Positions 1-7,305 of a stretch of 36,333 bases of DNA are shown here, piece after piece. Below the pieces are notes generated by a model. It saw only the letters and a list, made by a program, of their open reading frames with translations. It was not told where the DNA came from and did no database searches. The DNA is from Sphingomonas mollis (GTDB lineage Bacteria > Pseudomonadota > Alphaproteobacteria > Sphingomonadales > Sphingomonadaceae): the NCBI RefSeq assembly GCF_016427505.1, contig NZ_JAELXS010000015.1:1-36333 (forward strand). Direction: 5' to 3'. A program made the translations under genes and the position numbers. The first letter of the stretch is position 1. Every line of letters starts with the position of its first letter.

Positions 1-45
1 ACGGTTGCGTTTGCCTGATTACTCCCTGTTTTTAGGCATCTTATG

Positions 46-77
46 GGCCGCCAGCTTTCCAGCTGGCGGCCTTTTTT
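46..77 (+). terminator. Rho-independent terminator
   Basis: A perfect 11-bp inverted repeat (46-56 with 61-71) closes a 4-base loop and is followed directly by six T residues (72-77). This is a textbook intrinsic terminator for a gene ending to the left of the window and transcribed rightward. No coding sequence for that gene is visible in bases 1-45. Confidence 0.85.
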
Positions 78-266
78 GTGGTGCGGCCTCCATATACCTC
101 GAGGACGCGCACCGAGCGCCGAACGCCAGCTTACTGAGGCGAGGTTCATCGTCTTGATTTTCAGATTGGCGGTCACCTGTGACAAATCCTAAAATGGGTC
201 GACTTCGCTAAAACTGCCCCAGTTTGGTGGACTGACATTCATGGTGGGTGATGCAAGGGCAATCAG

Positions 267-488
267 ATGAGTGCACTTTCCCTGATACCTTATCGTGTAC
301 AGCTACACCCCTCACCGACCGTGATCGACGCCGACGGTCTGCCGGTTCCGAACTCGCATGTCATCGAGATCACATTTCCAGTTGAACCGATCGACACTGC
401 GATAGGCAAGGTAAACACGATCGTTGGTCCAGGTATCGCCAAGATCATCGTCGGCGAGACGACCTATCGAGGCGTCCAGCTTTCATAA
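267..488 (+). CDS. Hypothetical protein, 73 aa
   Basis: This is a small open frame with a plausible protein composition: alternating hydrophobic beta-like stretches, several Pro and Val residues, and no signal peptide or membrane segment. I do not recognise a family. The ATG is preceded by a purine-rich AAGGGCAA about 8 bases upstream, a weak ribosome binding site. It stands alone between the terminator at 46-77 and the toxin-antitoxin operon at 817, and its stop is TAA. It may be a genuine orphan gene or a chance frame in GC-rich DNA, so confidence is low. Confidence 0.35.
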   Translation: MSALSLIPYRVQLHPSPTVIDADGLPVPNSHVIEITFPVEPIDTAIGKVNTIVGPGIAKIIVGETTYRGVQLS

Positions 489-625
489 GGGTGCCTCCTA
501 CAGTCAGCGCGCTGGGGCCCTCGATAAGATCTCGCCTCATCTACAATCTATCGCTTACAATCTTTGCTCAGGCGGCTTCGCGACGTAGAAATTCGTCGTA
601 ATTTAGAATTTAGCCGGTCTGCTTT

Positions 626-659
626 TTGGTGGATTGCGGCCCGTCCGCTTTCGGGCGGC
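626..659 (+). repeat. 34-bp direct repeat, left copy
   Basis: This copy matches 5298-5331 at 33 of 34 positions in the same orientation; the one difference is G versus A at position 13 of the repeat. Its 3' half can fold: CCGTCC and GGGCGG pair with one G-U around a 6-base loop. The two copies bracket the toxin-antitoxin and SbcDC-like genes. It could be a dispersed sphingomonad repeat or a recombination/insertion scar. Confidence 0.75.
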
Positions 660-781
660 CCGTCTTGGTAAGCTGCTGTTCGTTCAGATGGTATGGGTCA
701 GGCGCTAAGCCGCCAATTCAAGCTCGGTATCGCGACCTCATCTAACGGATGAATGCAGGTCCCCGGTAAGAGGCGCGAGGC

Positions 782-810
782 TTGACTAAATACGGGTATC
801 CCGTACACAT
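782..810 (+). promoter_or_regulatory. Promoter with palindromic operator of the RelE/XRE operon
   Basis: A TTGACT -35-like box (782-787) is followed 17 bases later by an AT-rich ACACAT (805-810) as a poor -10. Between and overlapping them lies the perfect palindrome TACGGG-TAT-CCCGTA (791-805). Autorepression by the XRE antitoxin (or its complex with the toxin) binding such a palindrome is the usual control of HigBA-type modules. Its placement across the promoter and only 11 bases before the toxin ATG fits that. The palindrome is seen directly; its role is inferred. Confidence 0.6.
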
Positions 811-816
811 TTTGGC

Positions 817-1158
817 ATGCAGTCGGTCATCGAAACCAACGCCTATCTTGCTGCGGCGAAGGACGTTGGCATGAGCGCCGAGGAGCAGCAGATGGTGGTC
901 GACCTCATCGCCGCTAATCCGGAGGCGGGTGAGATCATGCCAGGATGCGGCGGGGCGCGGAAGCTGCGGGTGGCACGGCCGGGCGGTGGCAAATCTGGCG
1001 GGTACCGGGTCATCACCTACTTCGCCGGTACCGATATGCCGACGTTCCTGCTGACCGTGTTCGGCAAGAACGAAAAGGCCAACCTCACCAAGGGCGAACG
1101 CAACGCCCTTGCCATGCTGACCAAGACACTGACCGACAGCCTCAGGAGGAAGAGATGA
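817..1158 (+). CDS. RelE/HigB-family toxin of a type II toxin-antitoxin system
   Basis: The 113-aa basic protein has the RelE-superfamily layout: N-terminal helices, a central stretch with KLRVARPGGGKSGGYRV, then a beta strand (ADMP-like TFLLTVFGKNEKANL) and C-terminal helices ending in RRKR. RelE/HigB toxins are ribosome-dependent mRNA interferases. The GKSGGYRVITYF segment with its Arg/Tyr, and FGKNEKANLT, are the family's characteristic region. Its stop overlaps the start of the XRE gene (ATGA at 1155-1158). The toxin-first order matches HigBA-like modules rather than canonical RelBE. A palindromic operator lies just upstream. The family assignment is by motif recognition and the exact subfamily is uncertain. 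Confidence 0.88.
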   Translation: MQSVIETNAYLAAAKDVGMSAEEQQMVVDLIAANPEAGEIMPGCGGARKLRVARPGGGKSGGYRVITYFAGTDMPTFLLTVFGKNEKANLTKGERNALAMLTKTLTDSLRRKR

Positions 1159-1439
1159 AGAGCGCCTTCGACAAGATCGCCGCTGGCCTTGATGACGCCA
1201 TCGCCCATGCCAATGGCGAGCCGGGCCGCGGCAAGGTAGCCGCTCCGATCGACGTGGCGGCGATCCGCAAGCGCACCGGCAAGACCCAGGATCAGTTCGC
1301 CCGCGCCTACCACCTCCCGTTGGGGACGGTGCGGGACTGGGAGCAGTGCCGCAGCCAGCCGGATGCGCCGGCGCGGGTGCTCCTGTCGTTGATCAGTGCC
1401 GAGCCCGACACGATCGAGCAGCTCGTAGGGCGGGCATAG
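1155..1439 (+). CDS. XRE/HigA-like antitoxin with helix-turn-helix
   Basis: This 94-aa protein starts at the ATG that overlaps the toxin stop. An AGGAGG ribosome binding site at 1144-1149, five bases upstream, fixes this start over the longer frame beginning at 945. The C-terminal half is a Cro/C1-type helix-turn-helix: IRKRTGKTQDQFARAYHLP, then TVRDWEQ as the recognition helix. The N-terminal 40 residues are probably the toxin-neutralising segment. Proteins of this architecture neutralise a RelE-fold toxin and repress their own promoter. Translational coupling with the toxin supports one operon. The stop is TAG, a normally used stop codon in this window. Confidence 0.87.
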   Translation: MKSAFDKIAAGLDDAIAHANGEPGRGKVAAPIDVAAIRKRTGKTQDQFARAYHLPLGTVRDWEQCRSQPDAPARVLLSLISAEPDTIEQLVGRA

Positions 1440-1521
1440 CACGCCGGTCGACATGGCCTGTCCGCCGGCAGGACCGCCTGCGCCGCTCGACACTGCATCC
1501 GAGAGCTAGCAGGAAGAGTTG

Positions 1522-2637
1522 ATGTTACGCCTGATCCACACCGCAGACTGGCAGCTGGGCAAGCCCTATGGCCGCTTCGACAGCGACGTCCGGGCTGTGC
1601 TTAGCGAAGCGCGGTTCGATGCGATCGATACGATCGGCAAGGCCGCGGCCGAGCATGGTGCCGCGCATGTCCTTGTCGCTGGCGACGTCTTCGATACCGA
1701 GGGACCGGAAGACCGCGTCATCGTGCAAGCGGTGTCGCGGATGCAGCGCTATCCGTGCACCTGGTGGCTGCTCCCGGGCAATCACGACTTTGCCCGCAAC
1801 AGTGGCCTGTGGGACCGCGTCCACAGCAAGAACGCGACGAATATCCGCATTCTGGCTGAGCCCATTCCTCACGAGCTAGAGCGTGGGCATTGGCTCTTAC
1901 CGGCACCGCTGATCCACCGTCACAATCTCGATGATCCCACTGTGCTGTTCGACACGATGGAGACGCCGGGCGCACGCTTGCGCATCGGTCTGGCACATGG
2001 CTCGATCCGTGATTTCTCGTCGCGGGGCGAAGCGCAAAATCAGATCGCGCCGGATCGCGCCCGGCTGTCCAACCTCGACTATCTCGCGCTTGGTGATTGG
2101 CACGGCAGCCTCCGGGTCGATGCCCGGACCTGGTACTCGGGCACGCCGGAGACCGATCGCTTCCAGCGCGACGAGCCGGGATCTGCGCTGCTCGTAACGC
2201 TCGAGCCAGGCGCGGAGCCGACTGTCGAGCCGATCCGCACCGGCAGGTTCCGGTGGCTGGTCCGAGAGTGGACGGTCGCCGACGCGAACAGCTTCGCTGC
2301 CGACTGTGAGCGGCTGCTGGGGGAGATCGAACCCTCGGCAACCCTGCTCCAGCTATCGCTCACCGGGATCGTCAGCCTCTCTGATCGGATCGGAATCCTC
2401 GGCCGTCTCGACAACGACCTTCGCCATCGGCTGCGGTATCTGACCGTCACGGCTGACGACATGGCTGGTCGCCCGAGCGAGCAAGACCTCGCTGATCTGC
2501 AGGTCGAGGGCATGATCGGGACGGCTGCCGCCAAGCTGATGGGCATGATCGAGACCGGAGGCAGCGAGGGCGTCATCGCCAAGCGGGCGCTCGAGCGCCT
2601 GTTCGTCGAGTATCAGCGCGGACAGGACGCAGCATGA
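1522..2637 (+). CDS. SbcD/Mre11-like metallophosphoesterase, DNA repair exonuclease subunit
   Basis: The 371-aa protein carries the calcineurin-like phosphoesterase motifs in order: LIHTADWQLGK, VAGDVFDTEGP, LLPGNHDFA, GLAHGSIRD and ALGDWHG. These coordinate two metal ions in Mre11/SbcD/YhaO nucleases. The last motif reads GDWH where many relatives have GHxH. The remaining C-terminal third would be the capping and ATPase-binding region. I chose the ATG at 1522, which has AGGAAGAG six bases upstream, over the TTG at 1519. Its stop overlaps the start of the SMC-like ATPase gene (ATGA at 2634), as expected for a two-subunit SbcCD/YhaON-type complex that processes DNA ends. It lies 80 bp downstream of the toxin-antitoxin pair. 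Confidence 0.92.
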   Translation: MLRLIHTADWQLGKPYGRFDSDVRAVLSEARFDAIDTIGKAAAEHGAAHVLVAGDVFDTEGPEDRVIVQAVSRMQRYPCTWWLLPGNHDFARNSGLWDRVHSKNATNIRILAEPIPHELERGHWLLPAPLIHRHNLDDPTVLFDTMETPGARLRIGLAHGSIRDFSSRGEAQNQIAPDRARLSNLDYLALGDWHGSLRVDARTWYSGTPETDRFQRDEPGSALLVTLEPGAEPTVEPIRTGRFRWLVREWTVADANSFAADCERLLGEIEPSATLLQLSLTGIVSLSDRIGILGRLDNDLRHRLRYLTVTADDMAGRPSEQDLADLQVEGMIGTAAAKLMGMIETGGSEGVIAKRALERLFVEYQRGQDAA

Positions 2638-5267
2638 GCCTCAGGATCCGGCGCGTTGCGCTCACGAACTTTCGCAAGTTTCGCGACCCGTTCGTCCTCG
2701 ACGGACTGACCGACGGGCTCAATGTCATCATCGAGCCGAACGAGACGGGCAAGTCGACCTTGCTCGAGGCGATGCGCGCCGCCTTCTTCATTCGCCACAA
2801 CACCGCCAACCGGCTGGCGCGCAGTTATGCGCCACATGGCGAGGCGGTCGCCCCGCAGATCGAGATCGGCTTCGAGGCAAAGGGGGAGGAGTGGCAGGTC
2901 ACCAAACGCTTCCTCAAAAGCCCATCAGTGGAGGTCCGCGGCCCCATTGGCCGTGCGCAAGGCGAGGATGCGGAAGCGCAGCTCCAGGGACTGCTGGGTG
3001 CGCGTCGTGACACCAGTCAAGCCGGGGATATCGCCGCCCACGGTGCGCTCGGCCTGCTCTGGGTGGGACAGGCCCAGGCGCTGGAGGTCACGGCACCCGG
3101 CGAGATCGTGCGTGACAGCGTGCGGGCAACGCTGGAGGCCGAGGTCGGCACGATCATGGGCGGCGCGGCCTATCAACGTGTCCGGCCGCGCATTGATAGC
3201 CAGTTCGCGGAATACTGGACCAACAGCGGCAGGCCGACCGGTCGCCAGACGACGGCGCGAGAGGAGCATGACGCTGCCCAGCGTGCGGCAGCGGATGCCG
3301 TCACTCGGCTGGCCGCACTCGAGCAGGCGTTCTCTGATCTTGAGGCCGGACGCGCCAAGCTCAGACTACTCGACCGTGATCTTGCCGATACGACCGATGC
3401 AGAGCGGCGACAGGTTCTGGTTGGCCAACTGGAGGTGGCCAGATCGGCTGCGCAATTGCTCGATACGCGGCGGGCCGAGCAGGGCCGCCTGGCCGACCGG
3501 GTCACGGCGCTGGATGATCTCGGATCGAGACTGGCTGACGCTCGCGCTGCGGTGGCTGACACCGCGACAGCGTTGACCAAGGCACGTGATCGCCGACTGA
3601 CGCTTGCAGAGGAACTGGGCAGCGCCCGTGACCGTGCCGCATCGGCACGGGAGCTGCTAGCGGTTGCTCGTGAGCAGCGCCGTGCGGCTCATATGGCGTT
3701 GGACGAGGGCAGGGCGCTGGCGGCAGCACAGGACCGCCGAGCTGAGATTATCCGGGCCCGGCAGCGACATGCCGAGCTATTGATCCTTGAGGCCAAGTTC
3801 GACGCCGCTCGCGCACTTGGACGCACCGAGCTTCCTGCCAAGGTGGTTAAGAGCCTCGAAGAGCGCGAGCGTGCCGTCGATAAGGCACATGCCGCACTCG
3901 ATGCCGGTGCAACCCGCATCGAGTTCGCCGGCGAACTTGATAGAGTGACCATCGATGGAATGGTTGCGGCGCCGGGTGACCGAACGCTCTTCCGCGAGAC
4001 GCGTATCCGGCTTGGCCAAGCGGAACTGATCATCCGCCCGCCTGCCGGGTTGCAGGGGGCCGAGATGGCGCTTGCCAACGCCCGCGACGATCTTGCCGCA
4101 GCCTTGGCTGAGCACGGCGTGGCGAGCCTTGCCGATGCCCGAACCCGCAACGAGGCGGCACGGGACGCGGTGGCCAATGTGCGCACGCTGGAGGCCCGGA
4201 TCGCTGGGGTCACGCCGGTGGTGGCATCGCTCGGTATCGAGGCAGGCGCATCGGCTCTGAAGCTCTTCATCGCGGCACTGAATGAAGACGCGGAAGGGGC
4301 AGGGAGTGGTGAAGGGACGGACGTCGTCGCACTGACGGCGGTTGCGGCGCGGGCGGACTCGGCTGTGGCAAAAGCGGAAGGTGTTTCCGAGGCTGCCGCC
4401 GAGCAATTGCGCGAGACGGAAGCGCGTCATGGCCCGTTGATGGTGGAGGAGGCGGGCGCCGAGCGGGACGCCGCCAATGCCACCACACAGCTTGCGGCGA
4501 TGACGGAGAAGCCGGAGACAGCCGGGTTGGACAAGGCTTTGGCGGACGCGCGTCAGCGCGAGGCGGCTGCACTGGTCAATCTGCAGGACGCCGAACGGGC
4601 GGCGACGGCCTATGACCTGGCCGCGATCGAACGCCAGATCGCGGTGCTGGACAAACGGGTCGAGGTCGCCCGGACCCAGCGCATCGACCTTGAGAAGGTC
4701 ATTGCCGGACTTGAGGCACGCATTGACGCGGAAGGCGGCAAGGGGCTCGGCGACCGGGCTGCGGTTGCGCTCGAAGCAGCGGATGCCGCGGCTGCGGCGC
4801 TAGCGCGGGTCACGCAGGAGGCGGACACGCTCAAACTGCTGCGCGATACGCTGGAAGGCGCCCGCGTGGAGACGTCACGGACGTTTGTCGGGCCGGTGGC
4901 ACGACGTGCGCGCCGGCATATCGAGCGGCTGCTGCCCGATGCCGATCCAAGTTTCGGCGACGATCTGGGCCTGACGTCGATTGTGCGGGCCGGGTTGGGT
5001 GAGAATTGCGGCGACCTCTCGAAGGGCACGCAGGAGCAGCTTGCCGTCCTCACCCGGCTGGCCTTCGCGGACATGCTGCTTGAGCAGGGGGTGCCGGTGT
5101 CGCTGATCCTCGATGATCCGCTGGTCTACTCGGATGACACCCGCCTCGATCTCATGACCGAAATACTGAGCGAGGCGGCGACGCGGATGCAGGTCATCCT
5201 GCTGACCTGCCGTGATCGTGCCTTCCGGCATCTCGGCAACCGGATCACTCTGACGGCCAATCCGTGA
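2634..5267 (+). CDS. SbcC/YhaN-like AAA ATPase with long coiled coil
   Basis: The 877-aa protein begins with an SMC/Rad50 N-lobe: a strand-turn TNFRKFRD, then the Walker A motif EPNETGKST at residues 34-42. The centre (about 200-780) is Ala/Glu/Arg-rich heptad sequence typical of coiled coils. The C-lobe has the ABC signature LSKGTQEQL and Walker B VSLILDDPLVYSDD. It would be the ATPase partner of the preceding SbcD-like nuclease. No CxxC zinc hook is present in the coil; the only cysteines I see are in the C-lobe. The protein is also shorter than typical SbcC. Both features favour a YhaN-like subfamily. Its start overlaps the SbcD stop (ATGA), indicating coupled translation. Its biological role may be repair or phage defence; the sequence does not decide. 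Confidence 0.9.
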   Translation: MSLRIRRVALTNFRKFRDPFVLDGLTDGLNVIIEPNETGKSTLLEAMRAAFFIRHNTANRLARSYAPHGEAVAPQIEIGFEAKGEEWQVTKRFLKSPSVEVRGPIGRAQGEDAEAQLQGLLGARRDTSQAGDIAAHGALGLLWVGQAQALEVTAPGEIVRDSVRATLEAEVGTIMGGAAYQRVRPRIDSQFAEYWTNSGRPTGRQTTAREEHDAAQRAAADAVTRLAALEQAFSDLEAGRAKLRLLDRDLADTTDAERRQVLVGQLEVARSAAQLLDTRRAEQGRLADRVTALDDLGSRLADARAAVADTATALTKARDRRLTLAEELGSARDRAASARELLAVAREQRRAAHMALDEGRALAAAQDRRAEIIRARQRHAELLILEAKFDAARALGRTELPAKVVKSLEERERAVDKAHAALDAGATRIEFAGELDRVTIDGMVAAPGDRTLFRETRIRLGQAELIIRPPAGLQGAEMALANARDDLAAALAEHGVASLADARTRNEAARDAVANVRTLEARIAGVTPVVASLGIEAGASALKLFIAALNEDAEGAGSGEGTDVVALTAVAARADSAVAKAEGVSEAAAEQLRETEARHGPLMVEEAGAERDAANATTQLAAMTEKPETAGLDKALADARQREAAALVNLQDAERAATAYDLAAIERQIAVLDKRVEVARTQRIDLEKVIAGLEARIDAEGGKGLGDRAAVALEAADAAAAALARVTQEADTLKLLRDTLEGARVETSRTFVGPVARRARRHIERLLPDADPSFGDDLGLTSIVRAGLGENCGDLSKGTQEQLAVLTRLAFADMLLEQGVPVSLILDDPLVYSDDTRLDLMTEILSEAATRMQVILLTCRDRAFRHLGNRITLTANP

Positions 5268-5297
5268 TAGCAGAATGCTGATGTCCGTGCTTGGCAG

Positions 5298-5331
5298 TTG
5301 GTGGATTGCAGCCCGTCCGCTTTCGGGCGGC
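5298..5331 (+). repeat. 34-bp direct repeat, right copy
   Basis: This is the second copy of the 626-659 repeat, 33/34 identical and in direct orientation, 30 bp after the end of the ATPase gene. It closes a 4.7-kb block containing the toxin-antitoxin pair and the SbcDC-like genes. I see no other gene between it and the convergent toxin gene ending at 5461. Confidence 0.75.
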
Positions 5332-5460
5332 GATCGGCATAAAAGGACTTTTGTTCAGAATGTTCTGTATGCGTGGCTGCCGGGTCGGTCCTGGACGTTC
5401 AGTTTCGCTATCTGCGTTGGGTGCGTACGATGCGATGCCATGGACGCCGAGGGCGACAAC

Positions 5461-5856
5461 CTAGGCGATCGGCCGCAGGCGATTGCCTTTGATGCCAACC
5501 TCAAAACATCCTCGGTCCATTGCCCCAGCTGTCGTTTCCAGAACGGGCCATAAGTATAGGATACGTGCGGTGAGCGACGTAAGCGGCAGGCGGGTCACCG
5601 CTGGGAGAGGGAAGGAGCCGATCAGGTTGGAGCGCAGGAACAAGTCACGCGACGGCTTCTTTGCGGCAATGCGCCGGTCCGCGGACAGGACGCACCAACC
5701 GCCCTCCTTACCGAGTGCTTCGATCCACGCCTCGTCGGGCAGGCTGCCAGTGCCGAACTTGTCTCTGATGTGCACGACCTCATGAATGCCGTCGAACAAC
5801 GCGCCCAGTCCTCGGCCAAGCCGCGGTGCCAGGTTGTTGTCGATCAGCAGCTTCAC
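5461..5856 (-). CDS. PIN-like toxin (DUF5615 / VapC45 type)
   Basis: This is a 131-aa protein with the abbreviated PIN fold of the DUF5615 family. It has LLIDNNLAPRL at the N-terminus (Asp6), an acidic pair in SLPDEAWIEAL, and VLSADRRI with the third acidic site. These carboxylates form the metal-dependent RNase centre in PIN toxins. The start is GTG at 5856, whose GTGA overlaps the stop of the upstream antitoxin; a GGAGGTGAGG sequence lies upstream inside that gene. Size and partner match the VapBC45 arrangement (an antitoxin near 230 aa followed by a PIN-like toxin near 135 aa). Its cellular target is unknown. Confidence 0.85.
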   Translation of the reverse strand: MKLLIDNNLAPRLGRGLGALFDGIHEVVHIRDKFGTGSLPDEAWIEALGKEGGWCVLSADRRIAAKKPSRDLFLRSNLIGSFPLPAVTRLPLTSLTARILYLWPVLETTAGAMDRGCFEVGIKGNRLRPIA

Positions 5857-6539
5857 GCGGCCTGCCTCACCTCCAGCATGTGTTCGTAGGCGAGGGCGTC
5901 CCGGATGAGCTTCGGTTTCAGTTCGTAGATTTTGGCGACCTTCGCTACCGATCCCTCGGCCTGCACCGCCTCAGCCACTCGCGCTGTGGTCATGCCGTGC
6001 TCGGCGATGATCGGCTGTCCGAAGGCGCGGTCAGGATCCGCAACGATCGTGCGCTTGCCATGGAGGAGCCACCACCGCTCGGCGCCGTCAGGTCCAAAAT
6101 CGAGATCCGCGAGGCTAGGCGCGACGACCCGATTAAAGACCCCTTGGCTACGCTTGAGATCGATAAGCTGCGGTTCATCCAGGTCCCGCGTGATGTGGAG
6201 AAAGATCGTCTTGCCGTCAGTCTTGAACTGAGATGTCGAGAAAGGGCGATGCTGCCCAACGATGTCGCGCGCGCGGTTCATGCAAGTCCGGATAGTAGGT
6301 AGCCCGATCTTTTTTGCACGCAGCGCGTTAACGATCCTCGCCTCGACCAGATCGCGGAAGCCGAGCAATACGCCGTCGTTGTCAGCAGGATCGTACTGGG
6401 GGCGCCACAGCGGGGCCTCGTGCTTCGCGTCATGATCGTAGCCCATGAGCCAGCGGCGCAGTGTCGCCGGACGCATGCCGACCATGCGTGCCGCCTCTGG
6501 TGCGGTGTATATGCCAATGCCGTACGCCGCGTCGCTCAT
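5853..6539 (-). CDS. DUF433 antitoxin with N-terminal MerR-like HTH (VapB45 type)
   Basis: The 228-aa protein starts with a MerR-like helix-turn-helix (residues about 11-34, YTAPEAARMVGMRPATLRRW). It ends with a DUF433 helix-turn-helix (about 173-220), containing GQPIIAEHGMTTARVAEAV and KIYELKPKLIRDAL. The middle region is unassigned. DUF433 proteins are antitoxins for DUF5615/PIN-like toxins, and the toxin gene overlaps its 3' end. It is larger than simple DUF433 antitoxins, as expected when a separate DNA-binding domain is fused. Upstream, a TATAGA-like -10 lies within about ten bases of the ATG and no clear ribosome binding site is present, so the mRNA may be nearly leaderless. Confidence 0.85.
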   Translation of the reverse strand: MSDAAYGIGIYTAPEAARMVGMRPATLRRWLMGYDHDAKHEAPLWRPQYDPADNDGVLLGFRDLVEARIVNALRAKKIGLPTIRTCMNRARDIVGQHRPFSTSQFKTDGKTIFLHITRDLDEPQLIDLKRSQGVFNRVVAPSLADLDFGPDGAERWWLLHGKRTIVADPDRAFGQPIIAEHGMTTARVAEAVQAEGSVAKVAKIYELKPKLIRDALAYEHMLEVRQAA

Positions 6540-6609
6540 GACATATCTATAGCCATATTGGCCGACTGAATGACAAACGTATTCTTCTTTCGAAGCCTGA
6601 CGGCCCTAG

Positions 6610-7146
6610 GTGGAACGTCAAAGACGTTTCGGCGATCCAATGTCCGCTGATGGTGAGTTGGGCATCATCGACAGCCAGTCGATGAAGACCACCGAAGCCG
6701 GTGGACCGCGTGGTTATGATGCAGGCAAGAGGATCAAGGGCCGCAAGCGTCACATCGCGACCGACACGGCCGGCAACCTGCTCGACGTCCTAATCCATTT
6801 CGCCGATGTCCAGGACCGTGACGGCGCGCCGGACCTCATCGAGCGCTGCCGGGACGCATATCCCTCGCTCGCTCACCTGTTCGCCGATGGCGGCTATGCA
6901 GGACCCAAGCTGGAGGCGGCCATCGCGCATCTCGACCGTCTCGCCATCGAGATCGTCAGACGCTCCGATGTCCGCCGCTTCGTCATCCTGCCGCGCCGCT
7001 GGGTCGTCGAGCGCACCATCGCATGGCTCAACCGATGCCGGCGCCTCGCCAAGGACTAGGAGGCTTCCATCGCCTCCTCCGAAGCGTGGCTCCTCATCGC
7101 TTCCATCAGACGAATGACCCGCCATATCGCAAAGATCGAATTATGA
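6610..7146 (+). pseudogene. IS5-family transposase fragment with an internal amber codon
   Basis: This is the C-terminal two thirds of an IS5-family DDE transposase. It has GIIDSQSMKTTEAGG (first Asp), FADGGYAGPKL (second Asp) and RRWVVERTIAWLNRCRRLAKD (Glu). The N-terminal third is missing, and an in-frame TAG lies directly before position 6610. A second TAG at 7057-7059 replaces the Trp usually found after LAKD. The same frame then continues EASIASSEAWLLIAS to a TGA at 7144-7146. The element's right end (GAGTCGGGCTCTTA) follows at once. It is dead: truncated on the left and interrupted on the right. Confidence 0.85.
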
Positions 7147-7158
7147 GTCGGGCTCTTA

Positions 7159-7305
7159 AAGGACAATGCGCCACCGGCCGGTAAGGTGCACCGCGACTGG
7201 ACTGCGCCGGGCTATTCAGAACCGGTCGAAGCCGTGGGCGCCGCCTCCCTGCCGTTCTGCCGGATGCTGTCCGACGATGACGTCTCGATCAAGGCGACCC
7301 GGTGA
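7159..7305 (+). pseudogene. Unidentified 3' gene remnant
   Basis: After the IS5 fragment, an open frame of about 48 codons runs to a TGA at 7303-7305. It has protein-like composition (DWTAPGYSEPVEAVGA, then MLSDDDVSIKATR) but no start signal. It looks like the tail of a gene truncated by the IS insertion. I do not recognise the family. Its stop abuts the stop of the convergent esterase gene (7306). Confidence 0.35.

Larger units (their letters stand above)
489..816. other. Intergenic region, 328 bp
   Basis: No gene is supported here. The stretch is more AT-rich around 540-610 than its surroundings. It contains one copy of a 34-bp repeat (626-659) and the promoter/operator of the following toxin-antitoxin operon (782-810). 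Confidence 0.6.

Noticed and set aside
945..1154. Longer N-terminal extension of the XRE antitoxin frame from 945
   Set aside because: It overlaps the toxin gene in another frame. The AGGAGG site at 1144-1149 and the ATGA overlap mark 1155 as the start.
1718..2341. Long minus-strand frame opposite the SbcD-like gene (207 codons)
   Set aside because: Arg/Ser/Pro-rich shadow of a gene with full metallophosphoesterase motifs; no start signals.
5275..5553. 92-codon plus-strand frame after the ATPase gene
   Set aside because: It runs across the 34-bp repeat and into the convergent PIN-toxin gene, has no ribosome binding site and an odd composition.
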